Assembly: GCF_000188695.1 (NCBI RefSeq)
Contig: NW_004754919.1
Coordinates: forward strand, 1-12,971
DNA: 12,971 nt
DNA from: Salpingoeca rosetta
Taxonomy: Eukaryota; Opisthokonta; Choanoflagellata; Craspedida; Salpingoecidae
Direction: 5' to 3'
The notes under the pieces were generated by a model. That model worked only from the letters and a program-made list of their open reading frames with translations, was not told the origin of the DNA and made no database searches. Made by a program: the position numbers and the translations under genes. Below are positions 1 through 8,420 of this stretch, piece after piece. Each line of letters starts with the position of its first letter. The first letter of the stretch is position 1.

Positions 1-21
1 TCATCGGTGCTGTATGGGCCG

Positions 22-461
22 TCACGGATGGCGGTTCGGATGGCGCGGTAGATGGCTGGCAGAGGTGGCTTCTTCATCAGCAGTCAGAGGATACACGTAC
101 ACCTGCCATAGATGCACGCACGCATGAACACGCAATCATAACACACACGCAGATAGAGAGTGTGAGGTCATCATGCTTCGGTTGCACTCCATGCCACGCC
201 GTTGCTGTTGCTGTTGCTGTGTTGGTGGGTCTTCACCTTGAACGATGGGCACGTGCGAAGAGGATCGACGGATATGCCGTGCGCGGTGATCGCTGACATC
301 AGGGCCGCCAATGGCAGTGCGATAGTGCAGCGGCATCTCGGGGCAGTGCGTTCTGGTAACAGTGGTGGTTGTGGTGGAGACGATGGCTGCGTTTGTTGTG
401 TGGTGAGGCGCGCGGATGAAAGGGGATGGGGGGAGTGTTGGGAGATATCTGCAACAAACCG

Positions 462-503
<42 letters not shown>

Positions 504-598
504 ATACACACACACACATACACACACATACGGGTACACACACGCACACACACAAACACACGCACTGTGTCAAAGAGTTCATTCTCTTCGGCAGACAT
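22..598 (-). CDS. Possible small three-exon gene, unknown function
   Basis: On the minus strand an ATG at 598 opens a short exon (598-566, MSAEENELFDT). It runs straight into GTGCGTGTG and the long GT tract (CA on plus). A GTGTGCAG acceptor at the end of that tract opens a 75-codon exon (461-237) that ends at a good donor, AAG|GTGAAG. A third exon (102-22), after ATGGCAG, closes at a TGA. All three junctions are phase 0 and give 112 residues. I do not recognise the protein: the middle exon is rich in Ser, Pro and Gln. In the last exon another frame starts with an ATG at 77 (MKKPPLPAIYRAIRTAIRDG) and stays open to the window edge, so the true 3' structure may differ. The model rests only on splice phase and frame. 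Confidence 0.3.
465..572. repeat. (CA)n microsatellite, partly interrupted
   Basis: A pure (CA)17 run at 465-498 is followed by interrupted CA units with TA, GG and CG interruptions to about 572. It fills most of the first intron of the proposed minus-strand gene, where it reads as GT in the sense direction and reaches both splice sites. Apparent ORFs made of His-Thr or Cys-Val repeats here are artefacts of the repeat. Confidence 0.95.
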
Positions 599-986
599 GA
601 TGCTGTAGAGACGACGCCGTGAAGAGAGCCGCAGAGAAGGATTGCAAGACGATGGCGAGTGATGAGTGGTTCAGTGTGCACACCTCCACCACCAGCAGCA
701 GCAGCAGCAGCGGCAGCGGCGGCCGCAATGCACACGCAACAACAACACAATTCGGTGGTCGCACCTCATGTCACCATCATCCTTGTGCCGGAGCAGCGCC
801 TCCCCTTCCTCTCTTCAGCTGAAGGCGTACCCTGTGGCCCAAACACACACGAGGAACAGAGATCAGGACAACACATCGTAGCACAAGATCAAACGATTGC
901 AAGCAAAGAACCCACAGCAGACGCATGGCAGAATGACCACGTCGACGACACATATTCACACACGCTTACACATACAGTGTGCGCAT
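599..986. other. Spacer with CAG/CGG-rich low complexity
   Basis: No convincing gene was found. A short trinucleotide-like patch (CAG repeats passing into CGG/CGC units) lies near 694-725 and gives spurious Ser, Gln or Ala runs. Short CA-rich stretches occur at 845-850 and 956-978. If the minus-strand gene at 22-598 is real, this segment holds its upstream region, but I see no recognisable TATA box. Confidence 0.5.
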
Positions 987-1105
987 ACTTTTGAAAGCAT
1001 TCGCTCTGTCCCGCCACGAGCAGCATCTTGCCAATGTCACCAACACTTTTGAAAGCATTCGCTCTGTCCCGCCACGAGCAGCATCTTGCCAATGTCACCA
1101 ACACT
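987..1105. repeat. Perfect 58-bp tandem duplication (two copies)
   Basis: The unit beginning ACTTTTGAAAGCATTCGCTC occurs at 987 and again at 1045, with identity continuing to about 1105. Read on the minus strand each copy contains the protein-like stretch VGDIGKMLLVAGQSECFQK, so an exon may have been duplicated. The 58-bp period is not a multiple of three, so the second copy would change the frame of any such exon. Confidence 0.95.
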
Positions 1106-1148
1106 CTGCCCCATCGACGCAACCAAGGGAACGTGCGCAAGAGTGATA

Positions 1149-1269
1149 AGCCGTCATCACACGGTTGCCGAGCGAAACGAGAAACACACACACACACACA
1201 CGTCGCTCAGCCGTCATCACACGGTTGCCGAGCGAAACGAGAAACACACACACACACACACGTCGCTCA
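1149..1269. repeat. Perfect 60-bp tandem duplication (two copies)
   Basis: The unit starting AGCCGTCATCACACGGTTGC is repeated exactly with a 60-bp period (1149-1208 and 1209-1268), including an (AC)n tract of the same length in each copy. Identical tract lengths in a fast-changing microsatellite point to a recent duplication. It lies about 45 bp from the 58-bp duplication. Confidence 0.95.
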
Positions 1270-1810
1270 CTGTCATGATGAGACGCAAGCATTCCATCAT
1301 CCTCCCCAACACTCGCGCATCACACATGTCCAGCGAGATGATGCCGCGCAAGCGGGCTGTTGTGGGGTGTGTGTGTGTGTGAAAACCACGTGTGCATGGG
1401 GCAGGTGATGAGCACCTACAGCGTGCATGCCATGTAAACTGACTTGATGGCAAACTGGGGGATGAATGACGTGTGACTGTAATCACGAGAGAAGACTGAC
1501 CGATGTCAGCGCAAATGCTGTGATTGCTCGCCCGGTACCGCTGTGGAGGTGCGTCCCACTCAAACGCGGCCTTCTGTGTTGCTGGTGCCTTGGTCTCCGC
1601 CACTCTCACTTGCCGATTCCTGTCTGTTTGTTGTTTGCGTGGGAGGAAGAGAGGATGCATCCGTGAGAATACACGTGCCAACAGCAGCAGCACCAGCACC
1701 AGCAGCAGTGATAGCAGTGACAGCAGTGGTTGTGGTTTGGAAATCGGATCACCACCGTGCACTGATACACACACACAACACACACAGAGCGGAGATGTGA
1801 TTGCACCCAC
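1270..1810. other. Low-complexity segment, no gene assigned
   Basis: Long open frames exist here on both strands, including a minus-strand frame open from 2137 down to 1217, but their composition is mostly low complexity. The minus frame around 1520-1650 (with VRVAETKAPATQKAAFEWD) is protein-like but has no recognisable family. A (CAG/CCAGCA)n patch lies near 1680-1710 and a short CA tract near 1766-1788. Confidence 0.4.
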
Positions 1811-1985
1811 CTCGCAGGTGGCCGTGAGTGACACTGCTTGTCGCTTGCCTTGTGGTGTGCATATGTCAGCGGCAAGTGTTGCTAGTGCACGCTCAAGAGC
1901 GTCGTTAGGTTTCTGCAGGCCACTGCCATATCCAATCACAAGAGAACAGCACATGCTCACGTCAGCCAAGCACAACAACGACGAC
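1811..1985 (-). other. Possible internal coding exon, unknown protein
   Basis: On the minus strand the segment from 1985 to 1811 is flanked by a CAG acceptor and a GAG|GTGGGT donor. It encodes a non-repetitive stretch containing SLVIGYGSGLQKPNDALERA and ending LTATCE. Composition is more protein-like than its surroundings and the direction agrees with the CA polarity of nearby repeats. I could not join it to neighbouring exons with certainty and do not recognise the family. An open frame on the opposite strand means the call stays weak. Confidence 0.25.
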
Positions 1986-2139
1986 CTGACGACGACGAAA
2001 CCACCACTTTCAGCAGGCGCGCAGCCCCCTGCACGCATCCTTGTGCCACAAGAAGAAGGAAAGAAGGGAGTCCACACCCACACCCACAACAAGACAGCAA
2101 CAGCAACAACCGACAGCACTGCCATCACAACAGACACCG

Positions 2140-2858
2140 CGTCCCACGTTCACATACTTGGTTGCCTGACGCATGGAACGAACGAATAGCGCCAAGAAGA
2201 AGAAGAACAAGAAGCAGAAGTCGAGGAAGGAACAGTGGGCATGATGTGTGTTGGCTCACCTGAGGATCGTTGACGTGATGTGACGCCTGCTTCGTGTGTG
2301 TGTGTGTGTGCATGTGTGTGTGTGTGTGTGTCAGAGACCTTTCTTCCACATTGGTCTGGTTGGCTGTTGGCTGGTGACTGGGTAGCGATCACCAACAATC
2401 CCCTCTTCCCCTCTCCCACATCTCTCTTCTCCCCCATGCTGCTGTTGCAGTGACTGCCACATCACCCCCTCCTTCCTTCCTTGCCTTGCCTTGCCTCGCT
2501 GTGTGCACTGCACCAAAGAGAACAAGAAGAAGAAGAAGAAGAAGAAGAAGAAGAGTGCAAGCAAGCGAGTTTGGGCTGCCACATCTCCACCCAGTCGTGT
2601 CATCGACTGATTTCAGCTTTTCCCCGTCTTCTTCTGCACAAACACGCGCAACAGACGTTTGTCGTGGCTGGTTGCGCGCAATGCACACACACACACCACA
2701 CACACACACACACGCTGCATTCGCTGCGACGAAAGGAAAGGATGGATGGGAAGGTGCGTCGTGGTGGTTGGCGGTGGTGGTTTGGTCACACTCTCAGCCA
2801 CACCAACAACAGCAGCAGCAGCAGCAGGGAGCAGCAGGGGGATATTGATGATGATGAC
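2140..2858. other. Repeat-rich spacer left of the transposon
   Basis: This segment holds a short Lys-rich plus-strand ORF (2173-2244, 23 codons, containing SAKKKKNKKQKSRKEQWA). It also has a (TG)n tract at 2294-2331 interrupted by CA, (AAG)10 at 2524-2553, CA tracts at 2683-2714 and a CAG run around 2812-2837. The Lys-rich ORF could be the tail of a gene but follows a stop directly and has no obvious acceptor. The plus frame in phase with 2841 is open up to the transposon insertion point. Confidence 0.5.
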
Positions 2859-2864
2859 AATGAC
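2859..2864. repeat. Target-site duplication, left copy (AATGAC)
   Basis: AATGAC lies immediately before the left terminal inverted repeat and is repeated exactly at 8415-8420 directly after the right one. The bases outside (C on the left, A on the right) differ, so the duplication is 6 bp. Confidence 0.9.
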
Positions 2865-2880
2865 CTGGCCTCGGACATCC
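2865..2880 (+). repeat. Left terminal inverted repeat (16 bp)
   Basis: CTGGCCTCGGACATCC is the exact reverse complement of 8399-8414. Identity stops after 16 bp: TCTGCG on the left against GCTCTA on the right when reverse complemented. Confidence 0.93.
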
Positions 2881-2885
2881 TCTGC

Positions 2886-2941
2886 GTCCGCTCTGTCCGC
2901 TCTGAGATCGTCCGCTCTGAGCTGTCCGCTCGAGCGGACAG
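2886..2941. repeat. Left subterminal GTCCGCT array and 20-bp palindrome
   Basis: Copies of GTCCGCTCT(G) start at 2886, 2895 and 2910. A fourth GTCCGCT forms half of the perfect palindrome CTGTCCGCTCGAGCGGACAG (2922-2941). The same heptamer and a matching palindrome occur near the other end. This is the arrangement expected of transposase-binding sites inside the terminal repeats. That role is inferred. Confidence 0.85.
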
Positions 2942-3018
2942 ATAATTGTAAACAGCGCACATAATTATCGTGGCTCGCAGATGATTATCAATGTACCGGC
3001 GACTTTTACTTACAACAC

Positions 3019-3186
3019 TTTGGCGCCATGCAACCAACACAACAGAAACCACACACACCACAACACACACGCACCACAACACAACACACACCTTCTCAGC
3101 GGCTTCTCAGCTTCTCTTTTTCTCGCGCGCGCGCCAAACACCCTCCCGCGCGCGCCAAACAACTTCTCGCGCGCGCCTCCATTGGG
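3019..3186 (+). promoter_or_regulatory. Probable transposase promoter with three E2F-like sites
   Basis: TTTGGCGC occurs at 3019-3026, and its reverse complement GCGCCAAA at 3131-3138 and 3152-3159. The last two sit in a duplicated CGCGCGCGCCAAAC unit, followed by a third CGCGCGCGCC unit without the AAA. An inverted CCAAT (ATTGG) begins near 3181. No clear TATA box is seen. TTTGGCGC is a consensus E2F/DP site, and its position 75-240 bp upstream of the ATG makes this the likely promoter. Function is inference. Alternating CG tracts could also simply be low complexity. Confidence 0.5.
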
Positions 3187-3259
3187 CTATCTCTCATCCC
3201 ATCGTCTACCAACAGTCTCAACACGCAGGCGTTCATTTTCACGACAGAAATAAGCAACG

Positions 3260-4177
3260 ATGTCGAAGCCAGTGTTTGTTGAGGAGCTGCATACGGATGT
3301 GGCTGATGTCGTCGCATTTCACCCAACGTTCGACGTGAGTGTGATGTCAGGTCACCTTGTCTTGGGTTTGTGGTTTGGCTCAGAGTTTCCGCTCAACCTC
3401 AACCACGCATTCGCATGCATGCGTACAGGTATTCACACAGCATCTGCAAGCTGCTGGCTATTCTTCAGCGGATTGCACGTTTACCTTTGGCGGCCGTGAA
3501 GTTACTCTCAAGGAGAATTCATGGCCCTTTTTTGTGCACCAATACCAAACAGACAGCAAGACAGCTTTGCACGTGTCTCGTGTCACTCGAGTGACTCGGC
3601 GCTTCGCGTCGTCCTCAGCCCAGCCACAAGGTGACCAAGCTGTAGACCCAGACGTGCCCCTCCCCAAGAAGGCAAAGAGACCAGGAGAAACGCACAAGGC
3701 TGTCACCCTTGCGCGCGCAGTGCTGCGATCCCGCGCCCACGGAGTGAAAATCATGGGCGGAGACTACGCGTACGAACTGTCCAAAGCACAGCTTACAATC
3801 GGCACACACGAGTGCGTGTTTGTACAACTTGTTGCTGATGCACTCTTTGAACACGATGCCATGCGAAGGACGTGGTCTTTAGTACGCGACAAGCTGGTGG
3901 TCATTCCAGTGATGCGCATACCAGAGTGGCAAACGCTGGTGGCAGCCAAGCACAAGTTGGGTTTGCCTTCGCTCTGTCTTGTTGCCGGTCATGCGCTTTC
4001 AGCCCGTGCGTTCTTGGCCCAGAAGCTGGGTGCACGAGGGGTTGTATTTTGTAATGAGCGACGCAAGCACCCACAATCTCTCCTCGCTGACGTGGCGGAG
4101 TCTCTCGCACATCGTGATCTTGACTCAGAATGCGATATCCCCGTTGCGGTCGCCATGGCAGATCTATCGGCACAGTT

Positions 4178-4222
<45 letters not shown>

Positions 4223-7200
4223 CTACACATGTGTGCGCGTGTGGGTTTGTGTGGGTGAATGTATTTTGTTTTAATAGCCTGTGGTATTGGTGCTCACAGG
4301 GAGCACCTGCAATTCCCTGGGCACGTACACTTACCACGGCTCACATAGGCTGCCTTGTGTGTTACCCTTGTGTACCTACCATGTGGCAGGTGGCACGACG
4401 GAGCATCACATATGGTGCAACACCTTGAGGTACTGGCTTGCGATGGGATGGCAACTCAACGCTCTCCGGACACACCTGTGGACACGCCTGCAGAGCCGTC
4501 ATCATCCAGCGTGACCACGTTGCATGTGACAGATCCGCATGAGCACGGTGCAACCCTGGACCCGGATGAACACACTGATTCAGGCCAGGCCCTACCTGTT
4601 CTTGCAAAACAACGTGCGGAACGGATTCAGAAGATTGGCGACCTTCAGGTATTTATTGAGATGATACTGCGGGTATTCGAGGAGTCTTGTTTGGTCTGTA
4701 TATTCGAACATAAGTCTCATACGTGGCGTGCTGTCCTTTCTTGCTCCCGCTGGTGTAGGCGTTGGGTTACCGGAAGCCGCGCTTTGTTGTCCGATTTGTG
4801 CATGGCAAGAATCGCACGATGATACACGTTCTGTGCCCTGCATGCCCCCCGGCGAAAAACGAAAAGCAGTTCAGCGACATGAAAAAGGCGCGAGATCATG
4901 CCAGCACTTGCACCAACAAGACAGCGAGATCCGGGCCAGGCACGTCCTTGCAAGACATTCGTGTCTCACTGGCACGTGTTAGAAAAGCACAAGATACGCC
5001 GAGCATTGACACTGCACAGTTGACCAAGTTCATCGATTGCGAACAATGGGCTGAAGCTGGACCACCAACAGCAGATGATATTGAGCAGTATGTTTTGAAA
5101 CATTCGTTGCATTGAAGGTTGTCCATCATATTCTGCTTGAGGTGTCTCTTACTTGATGTTGACCAATGCAACAGTTCGTACTGGCTAATAAACAGAGCAT
5201 GTTTGTGTCAATGAATTCAGGTCATATGGGGGCATGTGTAATGCGCTCGAATTGTCGCTAAGACTTGGCATCGTATCCCACAGTGCACCCCACATGGAAG
5301 CCCTTCGTCTCACAATCAACCAAGTGCTGGGGGAAACAACGACGGGCATCACCAGATATTCTCCACTGTTTCACATAGCCCTTGATATAGCGCTAACGTA
5401 TGGGTGTGGGGCATTAGATGACCTCGCTCGTGCTGACCTATTGCCGTGCAGCTCCCGCACGATGAGAAGGTACTTTCTTCCAGCCCAATGCACCAATGGA
5501 GTGAACAATTCACTGTTACTTAATTTTCTCCGAGTTTCAGCCGCAAGCGGAGCGGTATTCAACAGTCCACAATGCAAGGCCATTGCGTGTGCGATTGCTG
5601 TGGATGGGCTCAGCTTAAGCAAAGACATTTGCTATGATGAAGTGTCGGACATGTTTTATGGTCCGTTACCGCCTGTGTCGCCCGAGGAGATGCGACAAAA
5701 GTTGGGTAACGTTGCTGAACTTTGGGAATGGTTAGACTCTGTCGAATGGGCAGACAATGCACATTTGGCATGCTTGACAACAGTGGACGGTGCAGTGTCC
5801 TGCCCGATTGCAGTCAACTACACATCTCACCTTCGAGGGCCTCAACAGGTATTTAAACTTGGTGCGTGCTTGGTGACACAGTGTGATATGCCTGTTGCAT
5901 CTGCGTTGGTGAATCACGCTACACGTAACACCAGTGCAATTGCATGCATCGCAGGTAGAATTGCTCATGAGCGACACGCTGAAAGGCGTTTGCCAATGTC
6001 AGCGATGCTTAGAAAACGATGTTGCGTGCCATTACGAGGAGGGTCTGGAACAGCTAGCTCAGGATTCAGCTTGTATTGCTTGCAAAGAGGCGGGTGTGCA
6101 ATGTGTCCGCATTCAGGTCGTCGTCACAGTGATGGATTCAGAGTCGAGTCAGCTTACCTGGCAGCAGAGGTTGCCTAAAACTGCCATCTGTTCCATTCCA
6201 GACATTGCACACCTCGCGAAAGCCATGAGGAATTATATCATCAACCACTACATATGGCTGGAAGGCTATCTTATCAACACTCGCCAGCTCATTTGGTTAC
6301 ACACCAACGACCTCTGTACAATTAATCCAGTTTGCTGTATTCCCCGAGATCGCACCAGCCACACTCACCTTGAACAGCTGTTGATGGCAGATATTCCTGA
6401 CGCGGTTACAGCTCACCAGCTCTATCCGGACCCAATTGACTACAAGTCGTCCTCATCTGCCACCCGTTCCCCTTATTCCTTCATCACATCGACGTGCATC
6501 GGGATGAAATACGATCTTGTTGTCGACAATGAAGTAGCTTTCCTCGTGAAGCGCTCCGATCCTTCAGTTCGCACTGAAACATCAGCTCGTGGCGTAAAGA
6601 GCGCATGCTTACTCAGTGGCACATCAAATTGGCTGCTGTTGTGTTCCACGGGAATCCTCAAGATGTCACACACAGGAAAAATCACCACGTTGAAAGTCGA
6701 GAGCACCCTGTCCACGCTAGATCATATCCACTTCCATTCTGCAAGCGAAGGGTTGGCGGTGTCAGGCAAGGCGGTTGGACGCTGTGTTATTGAAGGAGAT
6801 ACCATCCGTGTTACGGATGTTGAGCTCTTCTCAATCACGATTCGAGAAGCTGTCAGGTGTGGAGACATGATTTACTTAGCGACAGACAATGGATTGATGA
6901 AGTGTCAGGACGAGCAGCAGAGCACACCATTTATGGAAAAAGTGTGGCATCTGTCAGTCTCTGGAGATTCGGTTGTGTTTTCTTGTGCGTCAGGAATCTT
7001 CTCCTGTGTCAACGAAACAGTGACACCAGTGCTACAACGCACACTCAACTACCCTGCACCCATATCAGTGCTACGGCATACGGTGCTACTGGGTGAAAGA
7101 AACAAGGTCACAATTGTGTCCAGCACAGTACCGTTGAAACGCTACTTGAGGAAAGTACGCAATCTATACACTGCCGGGGGTTTACTTGATCGCCAGAGAA

Positions 7201-8252
7201 AGAAGGACTGCACGCTGCAGGAAGCAATAGCACACGTCCGTGATGTGCATGAATACACGGTTGACCAATACGAGCAGCAACTACAAATTACCGCAGGCAC
7301 TTCAAGCCCGGAGTCACTGCAAGGGCCAGGTGGTCTGTTTGCACGAACTCTCGTTGCCCGCCAAGAACTGTTGCTTGAAGGACTGACACGACTGAACAAA
7401 ACTCTCTCTGGAATGCTGGTGTATAGTCGAGCAATTCAAGAAGACGTCGTGGAGAGTGCCTTTGCGCAGATTCTGAAGCACACATCCGCTGCGCTCACCC
7501 AAAGAGAATTCGGTTACAAGTTCCCAAAAGTGGGACAACTGATGTTACTACGCATACAGCAGGGGCGCAAACGTCTGTTTACATTCAACCATCAGCAACG
7601 AATGTATGCAGGAGTGCAGCTTGGTACACAAACTGGTGTGCCAATCGATGCGACCTTAGAGACACCCATTAAACCGGCACTCCCAGACAGAACAGCGTCA
7701 AAGGAGCTCTATGCACGGGTCAGAGAAGTCATTGGCGACAAAACAGTTGTGTCGCGGATCCGAGGACTCAAGAAGCAGCGACCTGGCACAAAACCAGCCC
7801 TGAGGTACCTTCTCCACAGGAATGCTCTTACAAGCAACCTTGATGGTGTTGCCCTCAGCGTGATGAACGATATCGTTTTTTGTGCTCATTCATTCATGGC
7901 TATTCGTGGCCCCAATCACAAAGTATGGTTTGCACAGTTGACAGTCAATGTGTCACAACACCAACTGGATCGAGGAGCTGACCTTGCTCTGACTTGGCTT
8001 GAATGCGAGAATGACAAGTGGGTGTTTGGCAACCCGGATCTAATCTCAACAAAGTCTTTGATTTGTGACGTTTCGGAGCATATCACTCAAGACCCCTTGC
8101 ATGTGAGCGTGCAAGCGATCGCTGAAGCCAAGCAAAGCATGGCAAGCCTCATTCCACCAAGACAGAACTCAAGTGGAATTTCAGAGCGCGTCTACAGGAC
8201 TACAAAGGACGACAGACGACGACGACAAGGACAACGACAGCACCCTAGTTAA
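3260..8252 (+). CDS. Transposase-like protein, 1,446 aa, DDE RNase H-type
   Basis: Six exons join in frame: 3260-3334, 3429-4180, 4390-4648, 4759-5087, 5221-5848 and 5955-8252. All introns are GT-AG and all phases match. Seen in the protein: a basic patch PLPKKAKR near residue 102 (likely nuclear import); an unrecognised region 26-275; a C2HC zinc finger C388-x2-C391-x17-H409-x3-C413, probably DNA binding; D590 in VDGLSLSKDICYDE; a Cys cluster 694-731; D764 in IPDIAHLAKAMRN; about five repeated beta units from about 855 to 1065; and E1181 in EDVVESAF. The D590/D764/E1181 set fits an RNase H-like DDE active site, as in P-element/THAP9-like transposases. It would cut and join the element's ends. 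The start ATG (AACGATGT) is the first in frame and upstream of the NLS. The C-terminus is basic. The 5112 region could allow a shorter product (see 5088-5220). The exact E assignment and intron 2 acceptor are the weakest points. Confidence 0.82.
4181..4220 (+). repeat. (GT)20 at a 5' splice site
   Basis: The tract starts at the first base of the proposed intron 2 (4181-4389) of the transposase gene, so the GT donor is the first of twenty possible GT dinucleotides. Only the first fits phase with the acceptor at 4388-4389: later ones would add Cys/Val codons or shift frame. Confidence 0.9.
5088..5220 (+). promoter_or_regulatory. Intron 4 with in-frame stop and AATAAA
   Basis: The proposed donor GTATGT (5088) and acceptor AATTCAG (ending 5220) join exons in phase. 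If the intron is kept, the frame ends at TGA 5113-5115, eight codons after the donor. AATAAA at 5187-5192, followed by GT-rich CATGTTTGTGTC, resembles a cleavage and polyadenylation site. The overlapping CTAAT at 5185-5189 may simply be the branch point, 31 nt from the acceptor. A retained or terminated form would give about 480 residues with the zinc finger but without the catalytic core. Confidence 0.45.
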
Positions 8253-8342
8253 CACTTCAACGACCACTGTTCCTGAAGTTCCCTGTTCCTTTACCCCTTG
8301 TTCCTCATTCTGAAGGCAAAATGCATGATTTTCGCATTTCCG

Positions 8343-8384
8343 TGTCCGCTGTCCGCTCTGTGAATCTGTCCGCTGCAGCGGACA
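8343..8384. repeat. Right subterminal GTCCGCT copies and palindrome
   Basis: GTCCGCT occurs at 8344 and 8351, and in the perfect 18-bp palindrome TGTCCGCTGCAGCGGACA (8367-8384). The left palindrome has the same arms with CG instead of GC at the centre. A further inverted half-site, AGAGCGGA, lies at 8394-8401 and overlaps the right terminal repeat. The palindrome is about 30 bp from the right end, against about 57 bp on the left. Confidence 0.85.
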
Positions 8385-8398
8385 AAATGCAATAGAGC

Positions 8399-8414
8399 GG
8401 ATGTCCGAGGCCAG
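8399..8414 (-). repeat. Right terminal inverted repeat (16 bp)
   Basis: GGATGTCCGAGGCCAG is the exact reverse complement of 2865-2880. The stretch 8253-8340, between the stop codon and the subterminal repeats, carries no AATAAA that I can see, so the transposase polyadenylation signal is not identified. Confidence 0.93.
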
Positions 8415-8420
8415 AATGAC
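8415..8420. repeat. Target-site duplication, right copy (AATGAC)
   Basis: Exact match to 2859-2864, directly after the right terminal repeat. Confidence 0.9.

Larger units (their letters stand above)
2865..8414 (+). mobile_element. Complete 5,550-bp DDE DNA transposon, P-like core
   Basis: The element is bounded by perfect 16-bp inverted repeats (CTGGCCTCGGACATCC at the left, its reverse complement at the right) and flanked by AATGAC on both sides. It carries one multi-exon gene on the plus strand (3260-8252) that splices to an uninterrupted 1,446-residue protein. Ends, duplication and reading frame are all intact, so insertion looks recent and the copy may be autonomous. The D2 motif (PDxxHLxKxxRN) belongs to the P-element/THAP9-like group as I know it, yet that group usually makes 7-8 bp duplications. 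Superfamilies with about 6 bp, such as IS3EU or Dada, are alternatives. Exact superfamily is not settled by reading alone. Confidence 0.9.

Noticed and set aside
299..600. Open frames encoding runs of Cys-Val, His-Thr or His-Ile on both strands
   Set aside because: They are direct translations of the (CA)n/(GT)n tract. Similar shadows at 2125-2350, 9376-9480 and 10331-11160 were dropped for the same reason.
987..1269. CRISPR-like array
   Set aside because: Only two copies of each unit, directly adjacent with no spacers, in eukaryote-like DNA.
1217..2137. 306-residue minus-strand open frame as one gene
   Set aside because: It crosses several low-complexity tracts and a CA repeat. Only 1811-1985 has splice-like edges and protein-like composition, so only that part is listed.
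4300..4320. Small extra exon after TGCTCACAG at 4299 (GAGCACCTGCAATTCCCTGG)
   Set aside because: It runs into TAG, or, if spliced at GGCAC|GTACAC, leaves the next exon out of frame. Joining 4180 directly to 4390 keeps the frame.
3260..5115. Two separate genes in the transposon, the first ending at TGA 5113-5115 and the second starting at ATG 5234
   Set aside because: Intron 5088-5220 joins the frames with correct phase and a good donor and acceptor, which favours one protein. The two-product idea is kept as a finding on intron retention.
5849..5954. Reading straight through as coding instead of intron 5
   Set aside because: The frame ends at 6178, whereas splicing CAACAG|GTATTT to ATCGCAG joins phase 0 to the long open frame carrying D764 and E1181.
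2865..8414. Polinton/Maverick, Helitron, Crypton or retroelement
   Set aside because: There is no polymerase, integrase, helicase, tyrosine recombinase or reverse transcriptase. The element is short and has terminal inverted repeats with a target duplication.
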